12,682 nucleotides of DNA, taken from Pseudomonadota bacterium. Lineage in GTDB: Bacteria > Desulfobacterota > Syntrophobacteria > Syntrophobacterales > Syntrophobacteraceae. Under the pieces are notes generated by a model. That model was not told the DNA's origin. It ran no database searches and saw nothing but the letters and a program-made list of their open reading frames with translations. Each line of letters begins with the position of its first letter. The first letter of the stretch is position 1. A program made the translations under genes and the position numbers. The stretch is from positions 1-12,682 of the forward strand of contig JAEZXS010000299.1 in assembly GCA_023442755.1 (NCBI GenBank). Direction: 5' to 3'. This document shows, in pieces, positions 1 through 7,205 of the stretch.

Positions 1-1
1 G

Positions 2-1594
2 TTGAGTGCCGCTCCGATCGGCGGGGGCGGGACGAACTATGCCGTCGGTGGTTCCTTAACGGCGACCGACAAGCCGCCGACCGTTCCCGTTACCGTGCAG
101 ATTCAGAATTATCTCACCTCCGTCAACGGCGCAGCCAATCCCAACGCGCTCTACATAGTCAAGTCGGGCGACAACGATCTGAACTTCGTTCCGAATCCGC
201 CGAACCCCGATTTCCTGAGCCAACAGGCCGCGGCACTGGCAACAAGCGTTTCGGCTCTGCAGTCGGCCGGCGCACGCACCATCATGGCCCCGAATTCCTA
301 TAACTCTGCCGTTTACGCCGGTTTGGGGGGTGACATCGCCCCGGGCAACGCCGTCAAGTACGCGAATTCGGAGTCGTACATGTCGGCTAGATGGGCGGCC
401 CTGACAGCGGCGGGCGTGCGTTTCATCCCGGCCGACCTCGACAGCCTGTTCAGGTATGTGGTGCACAATCCCGCCAGTTTCGGGTTCACGGCCTCTTCGG
501 TGCTGGCGTCCAACGCCCCTTATTACCCCAATCCGCCCAACAGCGCCCTTTTTGCTCTTCTTACCCCAGTCCAGCAGCAAACCTTTCTGTTTATCGACGG
601 CGTGCACATGACCACAGCCGGCCAGACACTCGAAGCGGATTACGAATACAGCCTGCTCATCGCGCCGAGCCAGATTTCCCTGCTGGCGGAAAGCGTCGTA
701 CAGGACGGCCTGTCGCGCGCCGCTACCATCCAGGGGCAGATCGATCTTTCCTCGCAGCATCGCGGACCCGGCGGCATCAACGTGTGGGCCAGCGCCGGTG
801 CGGGCACCATGAGATACACAAACGACTCCGGTTTTCCGAACGATTCCGGAATACCTTTCGGAGGCAGCGTGGGCGTGGATTACCTGACGTCGAGCGGGGT
901 TATCCTTGGCGTCGCATTCACGGCGGGGAGCCGGACGCAGGGATTTTCGACCGGCGGCGACTTTACTCAGACGGACCAAGCCATGAGCATCTATGCCGCT
1001 TACAGGGCCGGGCCGGTTTGGGGCAACCTGGTGGCGAGCTATGGCCTGTTTCAGGACGATGTCTCGCGGCAGGTGCCGCTCGGTATCTTTACCGACCAGA
1101 ACCACGCGGACACTTCCGGACAATCCCTGGCGCTCGCGTTGCGCGGCGGCGGCGATTTCAAGCTGGGACAGGTCACGACCGGCCCTGTGGCCGGCCTGGT
1201 GCTGCAGCGGGTGCATGTCGACGATTTTAGAGAAAACGGCGCCACCGGCGTCACGGCACTGTCGTTCGGCAGCCAGACACGCGACTCGGCAGTCAGCCAG
1301 CTCGGCTGGCGCGTCCTGGCGGACGTGGGCAAATGGCAGCCGTTTGCGGAAGCGAAATGGAACCACGAGTGGGCCGACAGGAACCGTACGGTGACCGCCT
1401 CGCTCACCTCGGTTGCGGGGCCGTCTTATTCCATGGACGCCGCTCCGGTGGCATCCGACTGGGCCACCACGACGCTCGGCACATCCTACAGGCTGAACCC
1501 GCGGATGTTGCTGCGAGCCTCAACCTCCGCGTTCTTCTTCAATCCGCAGGAGATAAGCTACGGCGGCGAACTGGGCCTGAACGTCAGTTTCTGA
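2..1594 (+). CDS. GDSL/SGNH-hydrolase autotransporter, C-terminal part (5' end outside window)
   Basis: Seen: an open frame enters from the left edge and gives 530 residues. Near the N-terminus a GGGTNYAVGG stretch (about 8-17) resembles GDSL block II; SGDND (55-59) matches block III (GxND); DGVH (199-202) matches block V, giving the catalytic Asp and His. Block I with the nucleophilic Ser and the signal peptide must lie just off the window. Residues about 212-255 look like the linker helix that threads the pore. Residues about 258-530 are alternating aromatic/glycine beta-strands ending in a terminal Phe (NVSF), as in autotransporter beta-barrels. Known for the family: EstA-like autotransporters display an esterase/lipase on the cell surface and cleave ester lipids. 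Its stop lies 6 bp from that of the opposing helicase gene. The TTG at base 2 is very unlikely to be the start, because block I would be missing. The substrate cannot be read from sequence. Confidence 0.9.
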   Translation: MSAAPIGGGGTNYAVGGSLTATDKPPTVPVTVQIQNYLTSVNGAANPNALYIVKSGDNDLNFVPNPPNPDFLSQQAAALATSVSALQSAGARTIMAPNSYNSAVYAGLGGDIAPGNAVKYANSESYMSARWAALTAAGVRFIPADLDSLFRYVVHNPASFGFTASSVLASNAPYYPNPPNSALFALLTPVQQQTFLFIDGVHMTTAGQTLEADYEYSLLIAPSQISLLAESVVQDGLSRAATIQGQIDLSSQHRGPGGINVWASAGAGTMRYTNDSGFPNDSGIPFGGSVGVDYLTSSGVILGVAFTAGSRTQGFSTGGDFTQTDQAMSIYAAYRAGPVWGNLVASYGLFQDDVSRQVPLGIFTDQNHADTSGQSLALALRGGGDFKLGQVTTGPVAGLVLQRVHVDDFRENGATGVTALSFGSQTRDSAVSQLGWRVLADVGKWQPFAEAKWNHEWADRNRTVTASLTSVAGPSYSMDAAPVASDWATTTLGTSYRLNPRMLLRASTSAFFFNPQEISYGGELGLNVSF

Positions 1595-1600
1595 TGCAGC

Positions 1601-4600
1601 TCATTCTCCTCCATACCCCGGGACCGGTTTAGAGATGTATTTCAAGTAGATGTTCAATTTCGATCCCTCTTTAACCACCTCAAACTCTTTGCCAAGATGC
1701 CGTTCCAGGTCGGTACTGGAAATGCCGGCAGAGCTTTCGATCACGATGCGGCGCATCGGCTGGAAGCGCCGCGTGAGCAGGTGATGGAACAGGCCGAGGC
1801 AGGATTGCAGGTGAGGGTCGGTTTCGGGCACATGGAATACAAGATCTTTTCCGCTGCGGCGCGATTCCAGAATCAGCTTTTCGCCGCGATAGACGAGGTG
1901 CGTGCCGGGAACCCGTCGGGGAAGCGCTCCTTTCAGCGCGTCCAGCTTCAGGCCACAGACGGATGCCGGATCGGTTGCGCCGATCCAGTACACGGCGTCC
2001 TCCGGGAATTTCTTCTGCAACATCCGGAAAGCCTCGGGTGAAATGAACTGTGGGCCGGGCACCCCTTCGAAGAAATACCCGGTAAGGACTTCCCCGGACA
2101 GTTCCATAAGCCGCAGGGCCCGGAATATGCCGCGCCAGCCGAACTCGGGTAGTTCGTTCTGCAAAAGCTCGCGAAACAGGATACCGTAGCGGTCCAGGAG
2201 CACCCGTACGCGTTCCTTTCCCCGCTCCGCTTTTTCCAGGAGGTCCTCGTCGCGTGGGGGCCATGGTATGCGCATCCAGTTTCCGGCCATCGGTAGCGAG
2301 CCTTTCCACATGGAAAAGGCCGTCCTTTTGCCGCCGCGTCGCCTGCGGCTCCTTCGGGCTATCAGCGCCGCGGGGTCGGTCACCCTGAAGTTGTTATCTA
2401 TCCCGTGGCGAAGAGATGCGAAGGTGTCGTTGGTGAGCTTCCCCTTCCAGACGTTTTCCCAGATAAACGCGGCGAGTTCCGCCGGATCGATTTTGGTCAA
2501 ACCCGCCAGTGTCGAGAAATTGAAGCGGGCCGCGGGGGACGGGAATAGCCGGTCGAACTCGGCATCGTTTGCTTTTTCATCCGGTTTGCTTCTCATTTTG
2601 AGGATGGGATGCCTCTCGGCTTCTTCCAGCATCTTTGCGGTGGGCGGAACCAGGCGGAGAGGCCTTTCTCCGGCGCTCTTTCGCAAAGCTGACGGAGCCT
2701 GCGAATTTCCGGCGCTCCCCCTCACCGGGCTTTCTTCACTCCCGTTTTCATCCTGTAAAAGATCGAGATCCTGTTCGAAGCTGAAAGCAACCCGCCGTCC
2801 GGGCATTCCGATCCAGCGCAGGTCGCTTTGCTGCATGATGGAATCGAGCCAGGAAGGGTCGTAGGGTTTGAGCCGGGCCGGGAAGATTTCCGATTCCCAG
2901 AGTTCGGCCGGAGCGGGGTGGCAGACGAGTTGTTCTATTCTCCGGAAAAGTCCGTCCGGCCCCGATTCGGCTTCCGGGGCGGCAAGCCCCTGCCATAGCG
3001 CAAGGAAAGGCTGGAGCCCGTCGATTGGAAGCGCGGAGAAAACGGGCCTCGCCGCCGCCCGCGAAAGCCGGAGTATCGTTTCGTAGTTCCGGCTGTCGCA
3101 GATGGCGTCTTCCGCATCGTTTTCCACGAGAGGGCCTGAAACGAGCCTTTCCGCATCGACGAGCGCCTCGACTGCCTCGGCCAGCCGGCCGGCATCGAGG
3201 CCGAGGGTCGCCCCGACGGATTCCATTTGCACAGGCCCGTAGTACTGGAGCCATTGCGCGAGAGTTTCGGTGAAAAGCTCGTCGGTGTCTTCCGGCTCAC
3301 CAGTGTCGATCAGAGAAAGGATCGCCCGCAACTCCGAGGCAGGAAACTCTGTGCCCGAATCCAGCTTTGAAGGCGACACCGTGTCGAAATCCCAGTGAAG
3401 GCCGCGGCCCAGCCGCGGAAGGTTTTCGATCGCGGCGACGAGCGGTTCGGCAGCCGCCGGCGGGTAGATTCGGACCAGCCTGTCCGCGGTGGACGCAAGC
3501 AGGGCGACGGACTCCAGGCCGTGATCGCGCCGCATTGCTCCCAAAAGACTCTCCCACTCGGAATCCGGCACGAGGAGCCGTTCCTTTATCCATTCGATAA
3601 GGTCTCCGGCGCTGTCAGGAGAATACCCGGGGCTCAGCCGCAGGCGCTTCGACTCGAAGCTCCGGGCGGATTCGATCGAAATCGCCGGGCGCAGTTCCGG
3701 CATTGAGACGATTTCGTGCAGGAGATCCGATCGGAGCTTTGAACCCTTTCCCGTTGCCGGTTGATCGTCCATGTACATGTACCGGTTGATCTGGGGCCAG
3801 CTTACCGACTGAGCCATGGGGCTGGGGTGGGCGGTATGCGCTTCCGACCGGGTGATGATCCCGGATTCCAGGTCGGCGAGGACCTCTGCGAGCCCTTCCA
3901 GGTCGAGATCGTCCTGAAGACAGGAACGCCAGGCCTCGAGCAGGATCGGAAAGTCCTCGTACTGGAGCACGGATTCCAGAAGCCTTTGCGAACGGAGCCG
4001 GCTAAGCCAGAGCGGCATCCGCTCGTTTATCCGGCTTGCGGGCAGGAGCAGCGCGCGTCCGGCACATTCCCGGAACCGGGCGCCGAAAAAGCCGGAGCCT
4101 TCGAGTCTTTTTCGAATAAGCCCGGAAAAGTTGAGCCTGGTAACGAGCGACAGGATCTCGTCGCCGTCGGCGTCATGGGGAAGTTGCAGCATGATGCTGT
4201 CATTTCCCGGATACAGTTCCGGCCTGTACCCGAAGCGATCCTCCCAGGCCGCTTCGAGGGCCATTGCAAACGGCCGGTTGATGCGGCCTCCCCAGATGGT
4301 GTGCAGCACGACCTGATTGCCGGGATATCCTCCCGGGCCCGAGGCGACGTGTTCCACCAGCAGGTGGCGCCGGTGCGGAAGCGGGCGTCCCGTCGCTTCC
4401 TTCTGCCGGGCCAGAAAGGCAAGGAGCCGCACCATGGCGCCGCGGTCGAGACTGCGAATAGGGAATAGGACATCCCCGGATTCGAGACGGGAAAACCGGG
4501 AGCCGAGAAAATCCGCCAGCCGGTCCGATTCCGCACCTTCCGCAAGGGATGCATTTTGGATGGTTTTTTGTAATTCGGGTTCTTCCAAAAGGTTGTCGGC

Positions 4601-6379
4601 CGCTTCGAGAAAGTCTGCGATCCGCCTGGAAAAGTGAGAATCGCGCAGGTTTTCTTCCGCTTTCCAGAAGGGCGGCGCCGCTGCGCCGGGGCGTGCGGGG
4701 GTGACGAATACGTCGTTGTGCGTGATGCGTTCGATTTTCCAGTTCTGGGTGCTGAGGGTAAACACTTGCCCGATCTTGGCCTCCCAGACGAATTCTTCGT
4801 CGAGGTCGCCGATGCGCGCACCGTTTTCATTATGGCGCAGGTGGAAGTAGCCACGGTCGGGGATGGTGCCGCCGGAAAAGTAGACCGCCTGGAGCGCGCC
4901 TTTTCCGGCAGTCGCCGTATTGTCGATTCTGTCGACCGCCAGGCGCGGTTTCAGTTCGCGCAGCCGGCTTCCGGCGTACCTGCCCGCCAGCATTTCGATG
5001 ACGAGATCGAACTGGCGGCGGCTGAGCGCGTGGTAAGGATAGCTGGTCCTGAGCAGGGCATAGAGTTCATCGAGGTTCCACGTCTCGGTTCCGGTCATGG
5101 CGATGACGATCTGGGCGAGTACGTCCAGCGGAGAGACGACGGGGTGGACGGCTTCGATGTCCTGGCGCAGAACTCCCCCCGCCAGGACGGCGGACTGCAA
5201 AATGTCCTGCGGGTCGGTGGGAAAGAGCGTTCCGCGGCTGACCTCCCCCACGCCATGGCCCGCCCTGCCGATCCGTTGAATGGCGGAAGACAGGGATAGA
5301 GGCGCCTGCAGCAGGACCACCTCGTCCAGCGCTCCGATGTCTATCCCCAGTTCGAGCGAGTTCGTGGCAACGATGGCCTTCAGTTGTCCGGCTTTGAGCT
5401 TCTTTTCCACGGCCGCGCGGATTTCGCGGGCGAGCGAGCCATGATGGGCATAGGCGAGGGGAGAGTCTTCCTCCTCGTTGATCATATGGGTGAGCTTTTC
5501 ACAAAGCCGCCTGCTGTTGGCAAATATCAGGGTCGAGCGGTTTCCGGTGACCAGTTCCTTGATTTCACGCACGAACGGCTGCCAGAAGGAATTGACCACA
5601 CCCCAATTTGCGGCTGCCTGCGGGGATCGAACCGTTAGTTCATAGTTCTTCTTTTGAGTGGAGGAGACGATGCGGACGGGTCGTGCGGAGTATTCCGGGT
5701 TTCGAGGATCTCCCGACATCCTGTAGCCGCCGACGAATCGGGCCACAGTATCGAGCGGCCGAACGGTAGCCGACAGAGCGATTCGCTGGAACTCTCCTGA
5801 AAGCGGCGCCAGCCGTTCGACCGCGGTGATGAGGTGCACGCCGCGCTTTCCGCCCACCACCTCGTGAATTTCATCCAGGATCACGGTTCGGATATTCGTC
5901 AGGATGGATCGCCCCCCATGGGAGTTCAACAGGAGGTTGAGGCTTTCCGGTGTCGTGATCAAAATTTCCGGGGGCTCGCGCAGCATGCGGCGGCGCTCCG
6001 CCTGGGACGTGTCGCCGCTTCGCACTGCGACCCCGATGGAAGGCAGACGTTCTCCCGCTCGCGCAAAGACGGATTTGAGTTCGAAGAGCGGCCTCGCGAG
6101 GTTTCTGCGGATATCGTTATTGAGCGCCTTGAGAGGGGAGACGTAGAGTACGCCGGTGCGGCCGAGCGGCCATTTCCCCGTGATCAGCTCGTTTATGGCC
6201 CACAGGAAAGCGGCCATGGTCTTCCCGCTGCCGGTCGGAGCAGCCATGAGAACGTGTTCACCCGCGGCAATCCGGGGCCAGGCGAGTGCCTGCAGGTCTG
6301 TCGGGGTGCCGACGGCTTCGGAAAACCAGCCGGCTACAAGCGGGTGGAAAAGGTTAAGGGCAGAGTGACGGTTCTCCAT
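1601..6379 (-). CDS. lhr: Lhr-type ATP-dependent DNA helicase, full-length form
   Basis: Lhr (large helicase-related) is an SF2 DNA-translocating helicase linked to DNA repair; it is cytoplasmic. Seen in the 1592-residue product: motif I APTGSGKT (47-54), motif Ia region SPLKALNND (81-89), motif II DEIH (169-172), motif III SAT (203-205), the second RecA domain with NSRR (288-291), AHHGSL (311-316) and ATNSLELGIDIG (339-350), and motif VI QRIGRAGH (368-375). A winged-helix and Lhr-core region continues to about residue 880, including EAWRxCLxDDLDLEGL near 815. The remaining ~700 residues match the long Lhr C-terminal part; the total resembles E. coli Lhr (about 1.5 kb of codons) rather than the ~900-residue Lhr-Core form. 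A polar, low-complexity stretch at about 1205-1270 looks like a linker between C-terminal domains. All ATPase motifs are intact. The ATG at 6379 is the outermost start; its ribosome site is weak. The C-terminal part of E. coli Lhr has been reported as a uracil-DNA glycosylase; whether that holds here is untested. Confidence 0.93.
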   Translation of the reverse strand: MENRHSALNLFHPLVAGWFSEAVGTPTDLQALAWPRIAAGEHVLMAAPTGSGKTMAAFLWAINELITGKWPLGRTGVLYVSPLKALNNDIRRNLARPLFELKSVFARAGERLPSIGVAVRSGDTSQAERRRMLREPPEILITTPESLNLLLNSHGGRSILTNIRTVILDEIHEVVGGKRGVHLITAVERLAPLSGEFQRIALSATVRPLDTVARFVGGYRMSGDPRNPEYSARPVRIVSSTQKKNYELTVRSPQAAANWGVVNSFWQPFVREIKELVTGNRSTLIFANSRRLCEKLTHMINEEEDSPLAYAHHGSLAREIRAAVEKKLKAGQLKAIVATNSLELGIDIGALDEVVLLQAPLSLSSAIQRIGRAGHGVGEVSRGTLFPTDPQDILQSAVLAGGVLRQDIEAVHPVVSPLDVLAQIVIAMTGTETWNLDELYALLRTSYPYHALSRRQFDLVIEMLAGRYAGSRLRELKPRLAVDRIDNTATAGKGALQAVYFSGGTIPDRGYFHLRHNENGARIGDLDEEFVWEAKIGQVFTLSTQNWKIERITHNDVFVTPARPGAAAPPFWKAEENLRDSHFSRRIADFLEAADNLLEEPELQKTIQNASLAEGAESDRLADFLGSRFSRLESGDVLFPIRSLDRGAMVRLLAFLARQKEATGRPLPHRRHLLVEHVASGPGGYPGNQVVLHTIWGGRINRPFAMALEAAWEDRFGYRPELYPGNDSIMLQLPHDADGDEILSLVTRLNFSGLIRKRLEGSGFFGARFRECAGRALLLPASRINERMPLWLSRLRSQRLLESVLQYEDFPILLEAWRSCLQDDLDLEGLAEVLADLESGIITRSEAHTAHPSPMAQSVSWPQINRYMYMDDQPATGKGSKLRSDLLHEIVSMPELRPAISIESARSFESKRLRLSPGYSPDSAGDLIEWIKERLLVPDSEWESLLGAMRRDHGLESVALLASTADRLVRIYPPAAAEPLVAAIENLPRLGRGLHWDFDTVSPSKLDSGTEFPASELRAILSLIDTGEPEDTDELFTETLAQWLQYYGPVQMESVGATLGLDAGRLAEAVEALVDAERLVSGPLVENDAEDAICDSRNYETILRLSRAAARPVFSALPIDGLQPFLALWQGLAAPEAESGPDGLFRRIEQLVCHPAPAELWESEIFPARLKPYDPSWLDSIMQQSDLRWIGMPGRRVAFSFEQDLDLLQDENGSEESPVRGSAGNSQAPSALRKSAGERPLRLVPPTAKMLEEAERHPILKMRSKPDEKANDAEFDRLFPSPAARFNFSTLAGLTKIDPAELAAFIWENVWKGKLTNDTFASLRHGIDNNFRVTDPAALIARRSRRRRGGKRTAFSMWKGSLPMAGNWMRIPWPPRDEDLLEKAERGKERVRVLLDRYGILFRELLQNELPEFGWRGIFRALRLMELSGEVLTGYFFEGVPGPQFISPEAFRMLQKKFPEDAVYWIGATDPASVCGLKLDALKGALPRRVPGTHLVYRGEKLILESRRSGKDLVFHVPETDPHLQSCLGLFHHLLTRRFQPMRRIVIESSAGISSTDLERHLGKEFEVVKEGSKLNIYLKYISKPVPGYGGE

Positions 6380-6463
6380 GGCTCATATAATAACACGTGC
6401 AATGACGTTTCGGTTGTCCGATTCCGAAGTGCCACCTGCGAAGGATAATCACCTGAAGCCAGG

Positions 6464-6874
6464 TCAATAGGGCCGAAAATCGGCCAATTCGAACCCGCGA
6501 TCCGCAAAGTGGTTGTCAAAGGCAAATGCGCAGGTGATGTTGCGCTTCTCCATGATCTCGAAGCTGAGGCAATCGGTAAGGCTTACGCTTCGGCTGTTTT
6601 CTACCAGCAACCGTCGGATCGCCAAGTTGTGCCATGCCTTATCCACCCAGACCACATCGAGCAGGGGAGCGATCTTGCGGTCGAAATCCGTTGTCGCATC
6701 GATTCCTGCCCGCCGTTGAAGCAGTGTCAGTGTTTCGAGAAGGACGTAAGAACTGGTGAGGAGCTGGATGTTGTGCTGTGCGAAATACTCGAAATTGAGT
6801 TTTGCGCGTGTATGCATCGAATCGTCGCGCACCAGCAGTGCGAACAACGCTGAGGTATCGGCAAATACCTTCAC
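6464..6874 (-). CDS. PIN-domain (VapC-like) ribonuclease toxin
   Basis: Predicted Mg2+-dependent ribonuclease toxin of a type II toxin-antitoxin pair. Seen: 136 residues, a usual VapC size, with the four acidic PIN residues: D6 in the opening FADTSAL strand, E47 in YVLLET, D101 in SLTD and D120 in AFDNHF. The start is GTG at 6874, which overlaps the antitoxin stop as GTGA and is preceded by a GGAGGAGG-type ribosome site. A longer reading from 6934 would add 20 residues unlike any PIN N-terminus and would run into the antitoxin gene, so I rejected it. Translational coupling to the antitoxin is likely. The helicase gene starts 84 bp downstream on the same strand. The RNA target cannot be predicted; VapC enzymes typically cut tRNA or rRNA. 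No motif is lost, so the toxin is probably functional. Confidence 0.88.
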   Translation of the reverse strand: MKVFADTSALFALLVRDDSMHTRAKLNFEYFAQHNIQLLTSSYVLLETLTLLQRRAGIDATTDFDRKIAPLLDVVWVDKAWHNLAIRRLLVENSRSVSLTDCLSFEIMEKRNITCAFAFDNHFADRGFELADFRPY

Positions 6875-7116
6875 GAACCGAAGTCCTCCTCCAGGTATGC
6901 ATCGTGGTCGATTGACATGTTGCCCGCCCCGCACCGATGCTTGCCTACAACCTTGAGGGCCTGCATGTACAAGGCCCGGCCGCCGGGTTCCTGATCTTCG
7001 AGAAACTGGTCCAGTGCGTCGCGTATCAGCCCGGCTATTGACTTGTTGCGTGTCCGGGCAAGTTCTTTGAGGCGTTCGCCCTGCTTCTCCGTCAACTGTA
7101 TTTGTGTCCGGATCAT
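6871..7116 (-). CDS. Ribbon-helix-helix antitoxin partnering the PIN toxin
   Basis: Seen: 81 residues starting MIRTQIQLTEKQGERL, with a short beta-strand (about 2-8) and two helices (about 10-22 and 27-43, the second being SIAGLIRDALDQFL). This is the ribbon-helix-helix/CopG-type DNA-binding layout. The rest (about 44-81) is polar and ends in an acidic/aromatic tail (YLEEDF), the kind of flexible segment that usually wraps the toxin active site. Known for the family: the antitoxin dimer neutralises the toxin and, with it, represses its own promoter. Context agrees: it is the first gene, shares 4 bases with the toxin start, and has a perfect inverted repeat over its promoter. The ATG at 7116 has a GGAG element 8-9 bases upstream. 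I cannot assign a named subfamily. Confidence 0.86.
   Translation of the reverse strand: MIRTQIQLTEKQGERLKELARTRNKSIAGLIRDALDQFLEDQEPGGRALYMQALKVVGKHRCGAGNMSIDHDAYLEEDFGS
6884..6892 (-). promoter_or_regulatory. Strong Shine-Dalgarno of the toxin gene
   Basis: On the minus strand the last codons of the antitoxin gene contain GGAGGAGGA, 9 bases before the GTG at 6874. This decides the toxin start, because the longer in-frame start at 6934 has no such site. A strong site inside the antitoxin gene fits coupled translation. Confidence 0.75.
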
Positions 7117-7132
7117 GGGTGAATCTCCATTA

Positions 7133-7160
7133 TGTTATCATTTTGACTATCATGATAACA
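7133..7160. promoter_or_regulatory. Probable autoregulatory operator of the toxin-antitoxin pair
   Basis: Seen: TGTTATCAT (7133-7141) and ATGATAACA (7152-7160) form a perfect 9-bp inverted repeat with a 10-bp spacer. A second palindrome, TATCATGATA (7148-7157), is nested in the right arm, so the core TATCAT/ATGATA occurs three times. The site lies 17-44 bp upstream of the antitoxin ATG and overlaps the predicted -10 box. Ribbon-helix-helix antitoxins generally bind short inverted repeats at just this place, so repression by the antitoxin or the complex is the likely role (inference). Confidence 0.72.
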
Positions 7161-7179
7161 CTCCGGTGAAAAATATCCA
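7152..7179 (-). promoter_or_regulatory. Predicted sigma-70-type promoter of the toxin-antitoxin operon
   Basis: On the minus strand, TGGATA (7174-7179; 4 of 6 matches to -35) and TATCAT (7152-7157; 5 of 6 matches to -10) are separated by 16 bp. Transcription would begin near 7145, leaving a leader of about 29 nt with the GGAG ribosome site. The -10 box is part of the inverted repeat. An alternative -10 (CATAAT, about 7129-7134) would put the RNA start past the ribosome site and is less likely. Confidence 0.45.
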
Positions 7180-7186
7180 CTCCGGT
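7159..7186. repeat. 9-bp direct repeat CACTCCGGT, 19 bp apart
   Basis: CACTCCGGT occurs at 7159-7167 and again at 7178-7186, a 19-bp period. This equals the arm-to-arm distance of the adjacent inverted repeat, and one copy touches its right arm. It lies between the permease stop codon and the toxin-antitoxin promoter. It may be a second regulator site or chance. Confidence 0.5.
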
Positions 7187-7205
7187 AATGCGACTGCGCA
7201 GGGGG

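Noticed and set aside
391..1230. A 279-codon plus-strand frame inside the autotransporter gene.
   Set aside because: Arg/Pro/Gly-rich composition typical of a shifted frame; the real frame is continuous through it, so there is no frameshift to explain.
56..1366. A 436-codon open frame on the minus strand opposite the autotransporter.
   Set aside because: It is Arg/Gly/His-rich, resembles no family, and lies fully under a frame with clear GDSL and beta-barrel features. It is a by-product of GC-rich codon use.
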